In this document: positions 9,778-18,494 of the stretch, in pieces
Layout: the number at the start of each line of letters is the position of its first letter
Numbering within the stretch: position 1 is the stretch's first letter
From: Paludibacteraceae bacterium
GTDB lineage: Bacteria > Bacteroidota > Bacteroidia > Bacteroidales > Paludibacteraceae
Assembly: GCA_024399965.1 (NCBI GenBank)
Contig: JAKSNJ010000005.1
Span: forward strand, 1 to 64,000
Length of the DNA: 64,000 nucleotides
Direction: 5' to 3'
Notes under the pieces: model-generated
Databases searched by the model: none
The model's input: the letters and a program-made list of their open reading frames with translations, nothing else
What the model was told of the DNA's origin: nothing
Translations under genes and position numbers: made by a program

Positions 9778-10362
9778 TTAGAACAGCAGTTCTACCAACT
9801 GCGGTCTTAGGAACTCCTTGAAGTATGCCACGAACTCCGCTTCACCGAAAGCCATCTTGTAGCCACCGTTTTCGGGCTTGAGTTGGAAATCGGTTTTGAG
9901 TCCTTTTACCTCGTTGACGGTAACACCCTTGTTGAGCAAATCCTTGGCATTGGCAGCGAAATATTGCTTCAGTGCTTCGGCATCTTTGGCATCAATCGTT
10001 ACGTTACCTTCCTTGACCATACTTTCCGCCAACTTGGTGATAATGCCCTGCATAAACTTCGGGTCAGCGGTAGCGGCTTTGATGTTGTCTTCCACCACTT
10101 TGCCGTTTACGAGGTCCGTTACTTCCGTTTTCAAGGCGTTTACGCATTGCTCGGCAAACATTTTCAACTCCGAACGGGTGTGAGCGTCCATTTCTTGGGC
10201 TTTCTGCTCGGCTGCTTGCAACTGCTCGGCTGCTTGGGCTTTTGCTTTTTCCACAATCGTCTTTGCTTCGGCCTCTGCCTTAGCGATAATGGCTTGCGCC
10301 TGTTGATTACCCTTTTCTACACCTTCTGCATAGATTTTTCCGGTTATTTCTTCTAATTTCAT
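9778..10362 (-). CDS. ntpE: V-type ATPase subunit E (peripheral stalk), first gene of the operon
   Basis: The 194-residue protein has an N-terminal helix rich in Ala, Glu, Lys and Gln (about 1-75, coiled coil), then a compact C-terminal domain with VNEVKGLKTDFQLKPENGGY. This is the layout of subunit E in the peripheral stalk. It opens the seven-gene operon, and the promoter at 10397-10428 lies about 35 bp upstream. Confidence 0.9.
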   Translation of the reverse strand: MKLEEITGKIYAEGVEKGNQQAQAIIAKAEAEAKTIVEKAKAQAAEQLQAAEQKAQEMDAHTRSELKMFAEQCVNALKTEVTDLVNGKVVEDNIKAATADPKFMQGIITKLAESMVKEGNVTIDAKDAEALKQYFAANAKDLLNKGVTVNEVKGLKTDFQLKPENGGYKMAFGEAEFVAYFKEFLRPQLVELLF

Positions 10363-10396
10363 ATAAGTAGTATTTAATAGACTTCAAAATTTCGCA

Positions 10397-10428
10397 CAAA
10401 GATACAAAAAATTTTTGAAACATGCAAA
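10397..10428 (-). promoter_or_regulatory. Promoter of the V-ATPase operon
   Basis: On the minus strand TTTG (10428-10425) and TATCTTTG (10404-10397) are 20 nt apart. The upstream side of the TTTG element is part of a repeat found again behind the yigZ promoter (see 10424-10584). Confidence 0.8.
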
Positions 10429-10584
10429 TCATTTTGTAAAATGATGTATTTAACCGCCACTTTGTGGCTGAATAATGAAATGACAATAAGGAACCGACTG
10501 CTGACGCAAATCGGTCCCTTAACGGTATTGATACCCATCGACTATGTTATGTTGATGTTATGTTGCAAACAGGTGCAGACAGGG
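10424..10584 (+). repeat. Dispersed intergenic repeat, copy 1 (behind the V-ATPase promoter)
   Basis: Block 1 (10424-10483, 60 bp) matches the reverse complement of 42831-42890 with three mismatches. Block 2 (10506-10584, 79 bp) matches the reverse complement of 42669-42748 with one indel and one mismatch. The spacer between them is 22 bp here and 82 bp in the other copy. The open reading frames crossing the two copies are in different frames in block 2, so conservation is at the DNA level. The element ends on the -33 TTTG of the outward-facing promoter. The rest of the 270 bp gap shows nothing recognisable. Confidence 0.85.
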
Positions 10585-10633
10585 AAAATATATTGGATTC
10601 GGATAGATTCAGGTATTTTTATTTTAGGTTCAA

Positions 10634-11332
10634 TTAGTGGACTTCACTCAGGCGAAGAGGGAAGTTGAAAAAAGTATCGGGATACGGTTCATCACGCAGT
10701 GTGAAATGCCACCACTCGGTATCAAAGGGCTTAAAACCATGACGAAGCATAGCATCACGCAACAGGTGACGCATAGCTAATTGCTCTTCCGTCAAATCCG
10801 TATAAGTAGGATAAGACGACATACCAAACCAATCAAACGTACCCCCCATATCCACTTCACGTTCGGTACTCATATCAAACAACGTCAAATCCACCGTGGA
10901 ACCGTGCGTGTGGCTACTACGTTCACAGATAAAGCCCTCAGGGAAAAGCCGGTCTTTCGCCAATTCGGGGTAGAAATACGGTTTCATAATGGTGTCTGCC
11001 ACGTCCTTAGACCAACGCACAAAGTGGTCCACGGCACATTGCGGACGATAGGCATCAAAAATCTTAAGAAGATAGCCCTGCTGCTTGAGGTCGTCACTGA
11101 CAAGACGCAACGAATCGGCTGCCTGTTTGGTGAGCAAAGCAATCGGTTCATCATAGCCGTCTATGCGTGCGCCCACAAAATTATACGTGGAGTGATAGCG
11201 TATCTCCAAAATAACATCCGGAATGGCTTCAGAGATACTAACAAAGCCATACTTGGTTCCTTCAGGGGTAATGTCTTTAGCGGCACAAGCGGACAAAAGA
11301 AGAACGAGTGTCCAAATAGATGCGTGTTTCAT
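10634..11332 (-). CDS. D-alanyl-D-alanine dipeptidase lipoprotein (VanX/DdpX family)
   Basis: The 232-residue product starts with MKHASIWTLVLLLSACAAKD, a lipoprotein signal with lipobox LSAC. The peptidase family signature follows: YRPQCAVDHF, the zinc-site segment SSHTHGSTVDLTL and the catalytic FDTEWWHF. It should cleave D-Ala-D-Ala or related dipeptides released from peptidoglycan in the periplasm. A longer frame reaching 11371 would begin inside a heptamer repeat, so the start at 11332 is preferred. Confidence 0.88.
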   Translation of the reverse strand: MKHASIWTLVLLLSACAAKDITPEGTKYGFVSISEAIPDVILEIRYHSTYNFVGARIDGYDEPIALLTKQAADSLRLVSDDLKQQGYLLKIFDAYRPQCAVDHFVRWSKDVADTIMKPYFYPELAKDRLFPEGFICERSSHTHGSTVDLTLFDMSTEREVDMGGTFDWFGMSSYPTYTDLTEEQLAMRHLLRDAMLRHGFKPFDTEWWHFTLRDEPYPDTFFNFPLRLSEVH

Positions 11333-11375
11333 ATAGTTGATAGTTGATAGTTGACAGTTGATAGTTGACAATGCA
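11333..11375. repeat. 7 bp tandem repeat (agttgat)n running into a copy of the gttgacaatgcacgg repeat
   Basis: Five near-perfect heptamers of agttgat/agttgac lie directly upstream of the dipeptidase start. They lead into gttgacaatgcacgg, the same sequence found inside the RNA methyltransferase gene (11557-11579) and gcvP (38484-38506). Confidence 0.75.
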
Positions 11376-11385
11376 CGGTGAGTAT

Positions 11386-12138
11386 TTATTTAGGACGACG
11401 AAATTCGGCAAGGGTGATGGCGGTGGCAATGGCCACATTCAAACTCTCAGACGTTTCTGCGTCTTTGGGATAAGAGGGAATACGGATAGGGTGCGTAATA
11501 TACTCCCGCACCGGCTGCGAAATACCGTTGCCCTCGTTGCCCATTACTACTATGCACGGTTGACAATGCACAATGCACGGTTGGAAGCCGGAAAGAACTT
11601 CGTAGATGTCTTTGCCTTCCAGCAGAGTGCCGAAGATAGGGATTGGGGGAGTTGAGGAATCAGAGTGCCGGAGCGAAGAGAGCCATTGAGGGAGGTCCGT
11701 ATAATGTACCCGTACCCGAGCGAGCGCCCCCATGGTGGCTTGCACCACCTTGGGGTTATAGCAGTCAGCCGTTTCAGGCGAACACACAATATCATGCACA
11801 CCAAACCAGTCGGCAGTACGAATAATCGTGCCCAAATTGCCCGGGTCCTGAATGCCGTCGAGGCATAGGAGTATGGATTGTTCGCTGCGCTCACTGATGG
11901 AGTATGAAGTATGGATCTGTTTGAAGACAGCGATACTGCCCTGTGGCGTACGCATAGAGGACATCTGCGCTATCTCGACAGGAGTGGCGTTATCACTATT
12001 CACCAAGAGCACCAATTCAAAGTGCTTCTTGAGTTCGTCAATACACTTGTCCCCCTCTGCCACAAAGTAGCCATAGGCGTCACGGAATTTCTTTTGCTGC
12101 AAACTGCGGACGAGTTTGATTTGGGCTTTACTTATCAT
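11386..12138 (-). CDS. SpoU/TrmH-family RNA 2'-O-methyltransferase with an in-frame repeat insertion
   Basis: The 250-residue protein has an N-terminal substrate-binding region (KKFRDAYGYFVAEGDKCIDEL) and the SPOUT domain with LDGIQDPGNLGTIIRTADWFG, VVMGNEGNGIS and ESLNVAIATAITLAEFRR, the three SpoU motifs. It probably 2'-O-methylates rRNA like RlmB. The segment QPCIVHCQPCIV, just before VMGNEG, is encoded by the repeat at 11557-11579 and is not typical of the family. All catalytic motifs remain intact. Confidence 0.88.
   Translation of the reverse strand: MISKAQIKLVRSLQQKKFRDAYGYFVAEGDKCIDELKKHFELVLLVNSDNATPVEIAQMSSMRTPQGSIAVFKQIHTSYSISERSEQSILLCLDGIQDPGNLGTIIRTADWFGVHDIVCSPETADCYNPKVVQATMGALARVRVHYTDLPQWLSSLRHSDSSTPPIPIFGTLLEGKDIYEVLSGFQPCIVHCQPCIVVMGNEGNGISQPVREYITHPIRIPSYPKDAETSESLNVAIATAITLAEFRRPK
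11557..11579. repeat. 23 bp repeat inside the SpoU methyltransferase gene
   Basis: The 23 bp beginning cggttgacaatgcacaatg are identical to the reverse complement of 38484-38506 inside gcvP, and overlap in sequence with the intergenic copy at 11364-11375. In this gene the repeat is read in the opposite orientation and frame from gcvP. Confidence 0.85.
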
Positions 12139-12145
12139 AATATCA

Positions 12146-13054
12146 CTACAATTCGATTTTTCCCATCTTGGGCATTAAGTTGAGTATCTGTCCCTGCCGG
12201 AGCTGCATATAGGGTCCGGGGCACGTTACACTGTATTTACGCGGATTGGGCAAGGAAGCAGCAATGAGCGCCGATTGAGCATTATTCAACCGTTCTGCCG
12301 AGTGGTGGAAATAGCGTTGCGACGCTGCCTCTGCACCATAAATACCATTCCCCATTTCTATCACATTGAGGTACACCTCCATAATGCGCCGTTTGCTCCA
12401 AAAGGTCTCAATCAGCACCGTGTACCACGTCTCACGTATCTTGCGGTACCACGTGCGATTACCGGTGGTAAAGACATTCTTGGCCGTCTGTTGGGAGATG
12501 GTGCTGCCCCCGTGACGCACCTTGCCTTTCTCTGTCAGTTCTTTCCACGCTTGTCGAAGGCCACGCTCTGAAAAGCCGTTGTGTTGCGCAAAAAGGTTGT
12601 CCTCAGAGGCAATGACGGCACGAGTGAGAGAAGGTTGTATCTCGTCATAATCCACCCAACGATAATCCTTGGCGTAGGGTTTGTTTTCCCGCTCGGCCTC
12701 CAGCGCACGATGCATCATAAAGACCGTGGTTAGCACTTCGCCCCGTTGCATAACAAAGACCGACGTGACACTGATAAACGGCAACAGCCACACAATAATA
12801 GTCACAGGTACGCCCAAGCGAAATCGCCAGTGGTGCGTTTTATGGTGGTGGCGACGCATTGCCATACGCGCCCCTACTCCACCGCCCAACCATGCCAACA
12901 GCATCAGGTGATGCTCCGAAATACGCCTCTTACCCGCCTTGGCGTGATGCTTGTCCTTAACGAAACAAGCGTATGCTACGGTATTGATAATCAGCAGATA
13001 GACAATAAATGATGTATAAATCAGTATTCCCATAATGAATATAATTATTTCCAA
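12146..13054 (-). CDS. DUF1294 membrane domain fused to monofunctional peptidoglycan glycosyltransferase (GT51)
   Basis: Residues about 10-90 are a DUF1294 domain (N-x-x-AYACFVKDKHHA, RRISEHHLMLLAWLGGGVGA, HHHKTHHWRF) with two membrane helices. Residues about 115-300 are a GT51 transglycosylase with catalytic Glu151 in IASEDNLFAQHNG, GGSTISQQTAKN (182-193) and EVYLNVIEMGNGIYGAEAAS. The GT51 part should polymerise lipid II as MtgA does, and the DUF1294 part replaces the usual single N-terminal anchor. The function of DUF1294 is unknown. The start overlaps the end of the ComEC-like gene by 10 bp. Confidence 0.88.
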   Translation of the reverse strand: MEIIIFIMGILIYTSFIVYLLIINTVAYACFVKDKHHAKAGKRRISEHHLMLLAWLGGGVGARMAMRRHHHKTHHWRFRLGVPVTIIVWLLPFISVTSVFVMQRGEVLTTVFMMHRALEAERENKPYAKDYRWVDYDEIQPSLTRAVIASEDNLFAQHNGFSERGLRQAWKELTEKGKVRHGGSTISQQTAKNVFTTGNRTWYRKIRETWYTVLIETFWSKRRIMEVYLNVIEMGNGIYGAEAASQRYFHHSAERLNNAQSALIAASLPNPRKYSVTCPGPYMQLRQGQILNLMPKMGKIEL

Positions 13055-14088
13055 ACCAAACGTTGTTTAGTCGTCAGGTACCACGCTATCAGAATCCCCC
13101 ACGCGACAGCAAGCGTAACCCACGTACCGTAGGGTGGCAGTTGAATATGCGTACATGCCCCACGCAGAGTCTCTATCCACGCAACCGAGTGATTAAGGGC
13201 ATACGTGAGGCCATTCAGTCCCTTGGCAATCAGTACGCCAAGCGGTTGCCACCAACCAACCGTGAACAAAGCCACGCCACCTACCATCATTAACCATGCC
13301 AAAGGAATAACGAGTAAGTTGGTCAGTAAGAAGTAGTTACTCATTTGTCCGAAATAGTGCAGCGCAATAGGCAACGTGCCCACTTGAGCAGCAATCGAAA
13401 CCCCAATCAAACCCGTATGCGGGGCAAGACGTTCCCACCCCTCCATAAACAGCACAATCGCCAACACGGCTGCGTAACTCAATTGAAAGGAGATAGAAAA
13501 GAGGTCATTAGGATGCACCAGGAGAATAAAGAACGCCGAGGCAAAGATGATATTAAAGATGGCAGTACGCCGACGAAGAGCCACCGCCACCAAACCCAAC
13601 GATGCCATCCAAACACTGCGCACCACAGAGGGTGAACAGCCCGTTAGGAAAGCATAGCCGACTAAGAGCAAAATGAGTACAAGAGTTAAAGCCACTTGTT
13701 TGCCACGCTCTTCATACAAAGGACGATAGCGACCAAAAAGCGTTAAGAGAGATAAAAGTACCGAAAGCAAAATGCCTGTATGTAAGCCACTTACTGCCAA
13801 CACGTGCATAGCTCCTGCAGCCATAAAAGCGTGCTTGACCTGCTTATCTAAATGCACACGATAACCCAAGGTCAAAGCACTGAGCGTGCCTAATTCGGCA
13901 CCTTTAATTCCCAACTCGGCATACCGGCTGACCAACCGCTGCTGTAAGCGTTGCGACGATGCCACCAAAGATGTGTGTTGCAACGAAACCGACCGCATCG
14001 GAATCTGCCGAACATGACACACGGCAATGACTGCCAGCCACACCACAAGCAAGAGCGCAAACGGATTATGTTGCAACCATTTATTCAT
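13045..14088 (-). CDS. ComEC/Rec2-family membrane protein, short form
   Basis: The 347-residue protein has the ComEC core (Competence domain): a soluble start, then GAMHVLAVSGLHTGILLSVLL, TGCSPSVVRSVWMASLGL and SFQLSYAAVLAIVLF, with about eight membrane helices. ComEC is the DNA uptake channel, but this copy lacks the N-terminal OB-like domain extension and the C-terminal metallo-lactamase domain of the roughly 700-residue form. Many Bacteroidetes have such short forms, and a DNA uptake role is uncertain. Confidence 0.85.
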   Translation of the reverse strand: MNKWLQHNPFALLLVVWLAVIAVCHVRQIPMRSVSLQHTSLVASSQRLQQRLVSRYAELGIKGAELGTLSALTLGYRVHLDKQVKHAFMAAGAMHVLAVSGLHTGILLSVLLSLLTLFGRYRPLYEERGKQVALTLVLILLLVGYAFLTGCSPSVVRSVWMASLGLVAVALRRRTAIFNIIFASAFFILLVHPNDLFSISFQLSYAAVLAIVLFMEGWERLAPHTGLIGVSIAAQVGTLPIALHYFGQMSNYFLLTNLLVIPLAWLMMVGGVALFTVGWWQPLGVLIAKGLNGLTYALNHSVAWIETLRGACTHIQLPPYGTWVTLAVAWGILIAWYLTTKQRLVWK

Positions 14089-14097
14089 TGAGACAGA

Positions 14098-15762
14098 TTA
14101 TCGTTGTTGCCCCAATACCGAATAGCGTTTACCGCCACGCATGAGCCAAAGTTGACCATTGCGCAGATGCTTGGTAGCAATAGAAGGCGTGTTGAGTACT
14201 ATCCTTATACCACTGGGAGTGGGCTCTTGTGAGACATACGTTTCTGTTTCGTACTGCGTTTTGTCAATCGTGCCATCGGCAACACCATTGAGATAGACTT
14301 CCAAATAGGAGTAACCGCCTGACGTGAGTTGTGCAGCATCGGTGTTATCGTTTGGATTTAACCCCTGCTTGATCTCATAAGCATCGGGCAAACCATCGCC
14401 ATCGGTATCCAACACCAATTGGTCGCCTTCTACCGCGTCCAAGAAAGGATAACCGCCCATGACTGCACCATCTGCCAAGAAGTAATCCTGACGGGCAAAA
14501 GTGATGTCGTTTTGCGAGTCAATGATACCGATATAACTCGGTGCAGTAGGTCCTGTAAATTGGGGTTTAATCAGTCCTGCTGCCTCCTGTAGAAGACGAT
14601 TATCCTCTTCGTCCAAACGAGGCAACCATGCACCGGCAGAAGCACAAACCGTCGTATAAGCGTCAGCAGCCGACTGCAAGTTGAGTTGAGACGAGTCACG
14701 CATAAGCGTGAGTACGGGCGCACCTGCCGGCCAATCAGAGGGAATATTATTATCATTCAACGGCAAATCAACCGAAAAACGATTGCCCCGTAATAGCCAC
14801 GAGCCATAACCTTTAGACGTATTGGGCACAACAAAGCGATACTTGGTCGTGGAGGACATATACGCCTGTGTGGCAGGACCGACTTGGAACCAGTTATTGA
14901 GCATATATACCTCGTTGTAGCCCAAACACTTGGTGCCTGAAGCGTCACGATTCTTAGTGGTATCGCATTCACCACCATAGAGCGCATTTTGCTTGCCCCA
15001 GTTGAAGACGACATTATTGGCGAACTCGCTCACAACCTGTGCGTCGTGGTTATGCTTGCCGTTCTTGAGGTCGGCTTCGTCACGCACACCATTGAAACGC
15101 GGACAGCGATTGAGGCAATTGGTGATGAGGCAGTGGTGCATGGTGGAGTGTTCTCCACCCCACTGAGTAGCATAAGCACGCGCACCTTTATTATTTTTAC
15201 TGTTATACAATCCCTCGCCAATGATGCAATACTGTACCGTAGTGGAATCGGTGTCGTACATAGTCAGGCACTCCTCCATTGACCACGTAAGCGAGCAATG
15301 GTCAATAATCACCCGTTGGGTGTTCTCTATATCCAAAGCAGGATAACTGCTTGTAGGAATATCGCCTGCACGGAACCGAATATGCCGAATAATGACGTTA
15401 GGTTTGCACACATATATATTGGCTCCGGTGATACATATACCTCCCCCGGGGGCTGTTTGCCCTGCAATAGTGACGTTGGGGTGCGCGAACTTGAGTTTAG
15501 ACGTGAGGTAGATGGTGCCACAGACCTTAAATAAGATAGTACGTGGCGTGTCATCGCCGTCACGTAAAGCCCAACGCAGCGTACCCGGCACTAAATCGGC
15601 ATCGGTACAATCTGCCAAAGAAGTGACATAATAGACCTTGCCACCCCGTCCACCGGTGGCGTACTTGCCAAAACCTTCGGCATCAGGAAAAGCAATGACT
15701 TGCTCTGCCCAGCAACAGCAAGCAAAGAGCAACATAACAACTAAACCAACACACTTCTTCAT
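14098..15762 (-). CDS. Secreted pectate lyase-like protein (PL1 family)
   Basis: The 554-residue protein has a signal peptide (1-19) and then FPDAEGFGKYATGGRGGKVYYVTSLAD, the usual start of PL1 pectate lyases. The parallel beta-helix follows with VTIAGQTAPGGGICI, NVIIRHIRFRAGD and RVIIDHCSLTWSMEE. Near residue 455 a DTDGDGLPDAYEIKQGLNPND segment resembles a calcium-binding thrombospondin-3 type motif. The C-terminus TKHLRNGQLWLMRGG, then RYSVLGQQR, belongs to a motif shared by four secreted proteins in this window, probably a sorting signal. It likely cleaves pectin outside the cell. No susC/susD pair is adjacent. Confidence 0.85.
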   Translation of the reverse strand: MKKCVGLVVMLLFACCCWAEQVIAFPDAEGFGKYATGGRGGKVYYVTSLADCTDADLVPGTLRWALRDGDDTPRTILFKVCGTIYLTSKLKFAHPNVTIAGQTAPGGGICITGANIYVCKPNVIIRHIRFRAGDIPTSSYPALDIENTQRVIIDHCSLTWSMEECLTMYDTDSTTVQYCIIGEGLYNSKNNKGARAYATQWGGEHSTMHHCLITNCLNRCPRFNGVRDEADLKNGKHNHDAQVVSEFANNVVFNWGKQNALYGGECDTTKNRDASGTKCLGYNEVYMLNNWFQVGPATQAYMSSTTKYRFVVPNTSKGYGSWLLRGNRFSVDLPLNDNNIPSDWPAGAPVLTLMRDSSQLNLQSAADAYTTVCASAGAWLPRLDEEDNRLLQEAAGLIKPQFTGPTAPSYIGIIDSQNDITFARQDYFLADGAVMGGYPFLDAVEGDQLVLDTDGDGLPDAYEIKQGLNPNDNTDAAQLTSGGYSYLEVYLNGVADGTIDKTQYETETYVSQEPTPSGIRIVLNTPSIATKHLRNGQLWLMRGGKRYSVLGQQR

Positions 15763-15763
15763 A

Positions 15764-16444
15764 CTATGAGATATTTGAGGTTAAGGCATTCCACAGATTG
15801 TCTTCGGGCACAGGAGCAGTAATACAGATATCCTCGTGCGAGACAGGGTGCACGAACGCTATTTGACGCGCGTGCAAACAAATACCCCCATCGGGATTGC
15901 TACGCTTGGCACCGTATTTGAGGTCGCCCTTGATGGGGCACCCAATGGCCGCAAGTTGGCAACGGATTTGGTGGTGACGCCCTGTTTGAAGGTTGATTTC
16001 CAGCAAAGTATAATGGTCGCCCCGTGCCAACGTTTTGTAAGTCAATATCGCCTGTTTAGCATCCTTTGCGCCGGGTTTAGCGACAAACGACTTGTTGAGT
16101 TTTTCGTTACGAACAAGCATATTTTCCAGCCGTCCTTCTGCTTCGCGCGGTGCGCGCTCGACAATTGCCCAATATGTTTTGCGGATTTGCTCATGCGACT
16201 TGAACATATCGTTCAGCCGTGCAAGGGCCTTAGATGTGCGGGCAAAAAGCACCACTCCACTAGTAGGACGGTCAAGGCGATGGGTGACACCCAAAAAGAC
16301 CTCGCCGGGCTTGTTGTACTGCTGCTTGATATATGCCTTGACTAATTCGGACAGGGGTGTATCGCCCGTCTTATCACCCTGCACTATTTCATTGCACGTT
16401 TTGGAAACGGCTATGATGTGATTATCTTCGTAAAGAACTTGCAT
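15764..16444 (-). CDS. RluA-family pseudouridine synthase
   Basis: The 226-residue protein has the RluA signature THRLDRPTSGVVLFART with catalytic Asp58. GRHHQIRCQLAAIGCPIKGDLKYGA and ICLHARQIAFVHP follow. No S4 domain is present at the N-terminus. It isomerises uridine in rRNA or tRNA, but the exact target cannot be told from sequence. Confidence 0.92.
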   Translation of the reverse strand: MQVLYEDNHIIAVSKTCNEIVQGDKTGDTPLSELVKAYIKQQYNKPGEVFLGVTHRLDRPTSGVVLFARTSKALARLNDMFKSHEQIRKTYWAIVERAPREAEGRLENMLVRNEKLNKSFVAKPGAKDAKQAILTYKTLARGDHYTLLEINLQTGRHHQIRCQLAAIGCPIKGDLKYGAKRSNPDGGICLHARQIAFVHPVSHEDICITAPVPEDNLWNALTSNIS

Positions 16445-16446
16445 TG

Positions 16447-17238
16447 TTAAATCCAGTGGAACTGCTTTTTAAGTTGGATATATTCGTATTCGATATGACT
16501 ATTAAACTCCTTTGCCTCTTGGCTCTCGGGGTGCATAATCTTGTGGCTCTTGTCCAACCACAGTTGGTGTAATTTATGCATCTTGTCCGCTGTGGATTGC
16601 GCATACATATACTTGATACGGAATCGCTCCCATAGGTATTCAATGGCAGTAGCGTTGGGGTGTAACATATCCTCGGCATAGAAACGGTAATCACGCAATT
16701 CGTCCAACATAATCTCATAGGCAGGGAAGTAACTGACCCGTGTAACCATTCCCTCCTTGAGTTCGTCAATGGCTTGCAGCAAGATGGCCTTGCTGATTTG
16801 GTTGGCATGAAAACCGTCCTTGATGTGCCGAATAGGCGAAACGGTGAAGATAAAGCGTTTGTTCTTGTTCTTCTCCAAAATAGGACGCCATACGTTAACA
16901 ATCTCATCTACCGTCAAGCGACGGCGGGTAAAGATGTTAGCAGGACGCTTTTGGCAGTTGTCCACCACCTTACCGTCTAACTCATATACCCACGATGTAC
17001 CAAAGGTGATAATAATCACATCTGCCTCCTCTACGTCGCTACCAAACATGTGGTGAGCAATAGAAATAGGATTATAGAGTGTACCGGTCGGATTGGACGT
17101 AACACGGAAATAGTACTCCTCCATCTTTTTGGCTATGTTGGAAGAAAAGCAAGACCCCAACAGCAGGTATTTGTCCTCGACTTGTAGTTGCCACGGATTA
17201 TTGGCAACGGCTACTTTAGTTGTAAATTCCATAATCAA
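16447..17238 (-). CDS. GSCFA-domain protein
   Basis: The 263-residue protein has the family-naming LLGSCFSSNIAKKM (27-40), then NPTGTLYNPISIA, FGTSWVYEL and FTVSPIRHIKDG. GSCFA proteins resemble SGNH/GDSL hydrolases and are common in Bacteroidetes, often with glycan genes, but the substrate is unknown. Its start overlaps the stop of the permease upstream by 4 bp (ATGA). Confidence 0.88.
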   Translation of the reverse strand: MIMEFTTKVAVANNPWQLQVEDKYLLLGSCFSSNIAKKMEEYYFRVTSNPTGTLYNPISIAHHMFGSDVEEADVIIITFGTSWVYELDGKVVDNCQKRPANIFTRRRLTVDEIVNVWRPILEKNKNKRFIFTVSPIRHIKDGFHANQISKAILLQAIDELKEGMVTRVSYFPAYEIMLDELRDYRFYAEDMLHPNATAIEYLWERFRIKYMYAQSTADKMHKLHQLWLDKSHKIMHPESQEAKEFNSHIEYEYIQLKKQFHWI

Positions 17239-18461
17239 TCAAAGTGCATTACTCGTGCCGGCGAAATGCGCGTCACAATCGCCGACGGAGCCAAAAGTAT
17301 AAGTAAAGAAATAATTATCGTACCAATGTTCAGAGCCACCAAGCCCCCCCACGGGAAGGCAATCGGCACATAACTGACGTAATAAGTGGCAGCGTCTAAA
17401 GGCAAGATATGCGTGAAATACTGCAATGCAGCCAATGCCAAACCAATGGCATTGCCCCACAGCATACCTCGTCCTACGAGCAAGATAGACTGGGTAATAA
17501 AGATACGGCGCACAAAGCGGTTATCGGCACCCAACGCCTTTAGAACACCTATTAAGCGAATACTATCCAAAATCAAGATTATCAAACCGGAAATGATATT
17601 AAAGCCCGCCACACACAGCATAAGAATAAGAATGACGACCACATTCATATCCAATAGATCCAACCACGAGAAAATCTGCGGATTAAGTTGTTCAATGGTC
17701 TGTGTATAAAGCACTTCGCCATTGTCCTGTAGGCGGTTGACCGTAGCAAAATAAACGGCATCGGCTGCCTCGTCCAGATGAGTGAGATTATCAACCATCA
17801 GTTCAATGCCTGACGCGGACGAATCGGGCCACTGATTCAGTTGGCGGAGGGTTGCCTCGGGTGTGATGATAAACAAGTTATCAAATTCCGCCAATCCGGT
17901 GGAATAAATACCGGATACGGTAAGCTTGCGTACGCGAAGATTATCCCCCACAAAATAGCAATAAAAACTGCTATCCACGTCCAAACGCATCAGTTGAGAC
18001 AGGGAACGCGACAGCAATACCTGCTGTGGGGACTGTGGCAAACGTCCTGCAGACAAGTGCGCATCAAAGTAGTCGTAATAAGAGGTGCCTTTGAGCACTA
18101 CCCCACGCACGGCATCGGTGGTCTTGAGTACACCGGGTTTGGTCAAGAACGTGTGGGCAGAACGTATATAAGGCAAGGACCGCAACGTGTCCAAAAGCGA
18201 ATCCGTAACCGTGATGGGCGAAAGTTCGTAAGTGTTGTTGTTTTCAAAGTTCGTAACCTGAATATGTGAGCCAAAACCGGCAATTTGTTCCGCCACAGTA
18301 CGCTTAAAGCCAACCACAACGCACAACGTGAGCAACATAACCACTACGCCTATGATAATACCTGCCAAAGCGACCTTGACAGCAGGACGCGATGCCCTCT
18401 TCTCACCTTGGTGAGCAAAATAAAGGCGATGAGCTATGAATGTTTCGGCGCGCAATGGCAT
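17235..18461 (-). CDS. LolC/LolE-like ABC transporter permease (FtsX family)
   Basis: The 408-residue protein has one N-terminal membrane helix (about 28-52), a large periplasmic domain and three C-terminal helices (about 275-400) with the FtsX/MacB core. RLYFAHQGEKRASRPAVKVALAGI at the start is typical of Bacteroidetes LolC/E-type proteins. It probably moves lipoproteins from the inner membrane towards the outer membrane with an ATPase encoded elsewhere. No ATPase gene is adjacent. Confidence 0.85.
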   Translation of the reverse strand: MPLRAETFIAHRLYFAHQGEKRASRPAVKVALAGIIIGVVVMLLTLCVVVGFKRTVAEQIAGFGSHIQVTNFENNNTYELSPITVTDSLLDTLRSLPYIRSAHTFLTKPGVLKTTDAVRGVVLKGTSYYDYFDAHLSAGRLPQSPQQVLLSRSLSQLMRLDVDSSFYCYFVGDNLRVRKLTVSGIYSTGLAEFDNLFIITPEATLRQLNQWPDSSASGIELMVDNLTHLDEAADAVYFATVNRLQDNGEVLYTQTIEQLNPQIFSWLDLLDMNVVVILILMLCVAGFNIISGLIILILDSIRLIGVLKALGADNRFVRRIFITQSILLVGRGMLWGNAIGLALAALQYFTHILPLDAATYYVSYVPIAFPWGGLVALNIGTIIISLLILLAPSAIVTRISPARVMHFD

Positions 18462-18494
18462 AATTTTTGTACTACTAAAGCAAATAGTTATATT

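Noticed and set aside
10441..10668. Possible 75-residue protein on the plus strand
   Set aside because: The frame lies in the dispersed DNA repeat. The matching region at 42.6-42.9 kb keeps the DNA but not the reading frame, so it is unlikely to be coding.
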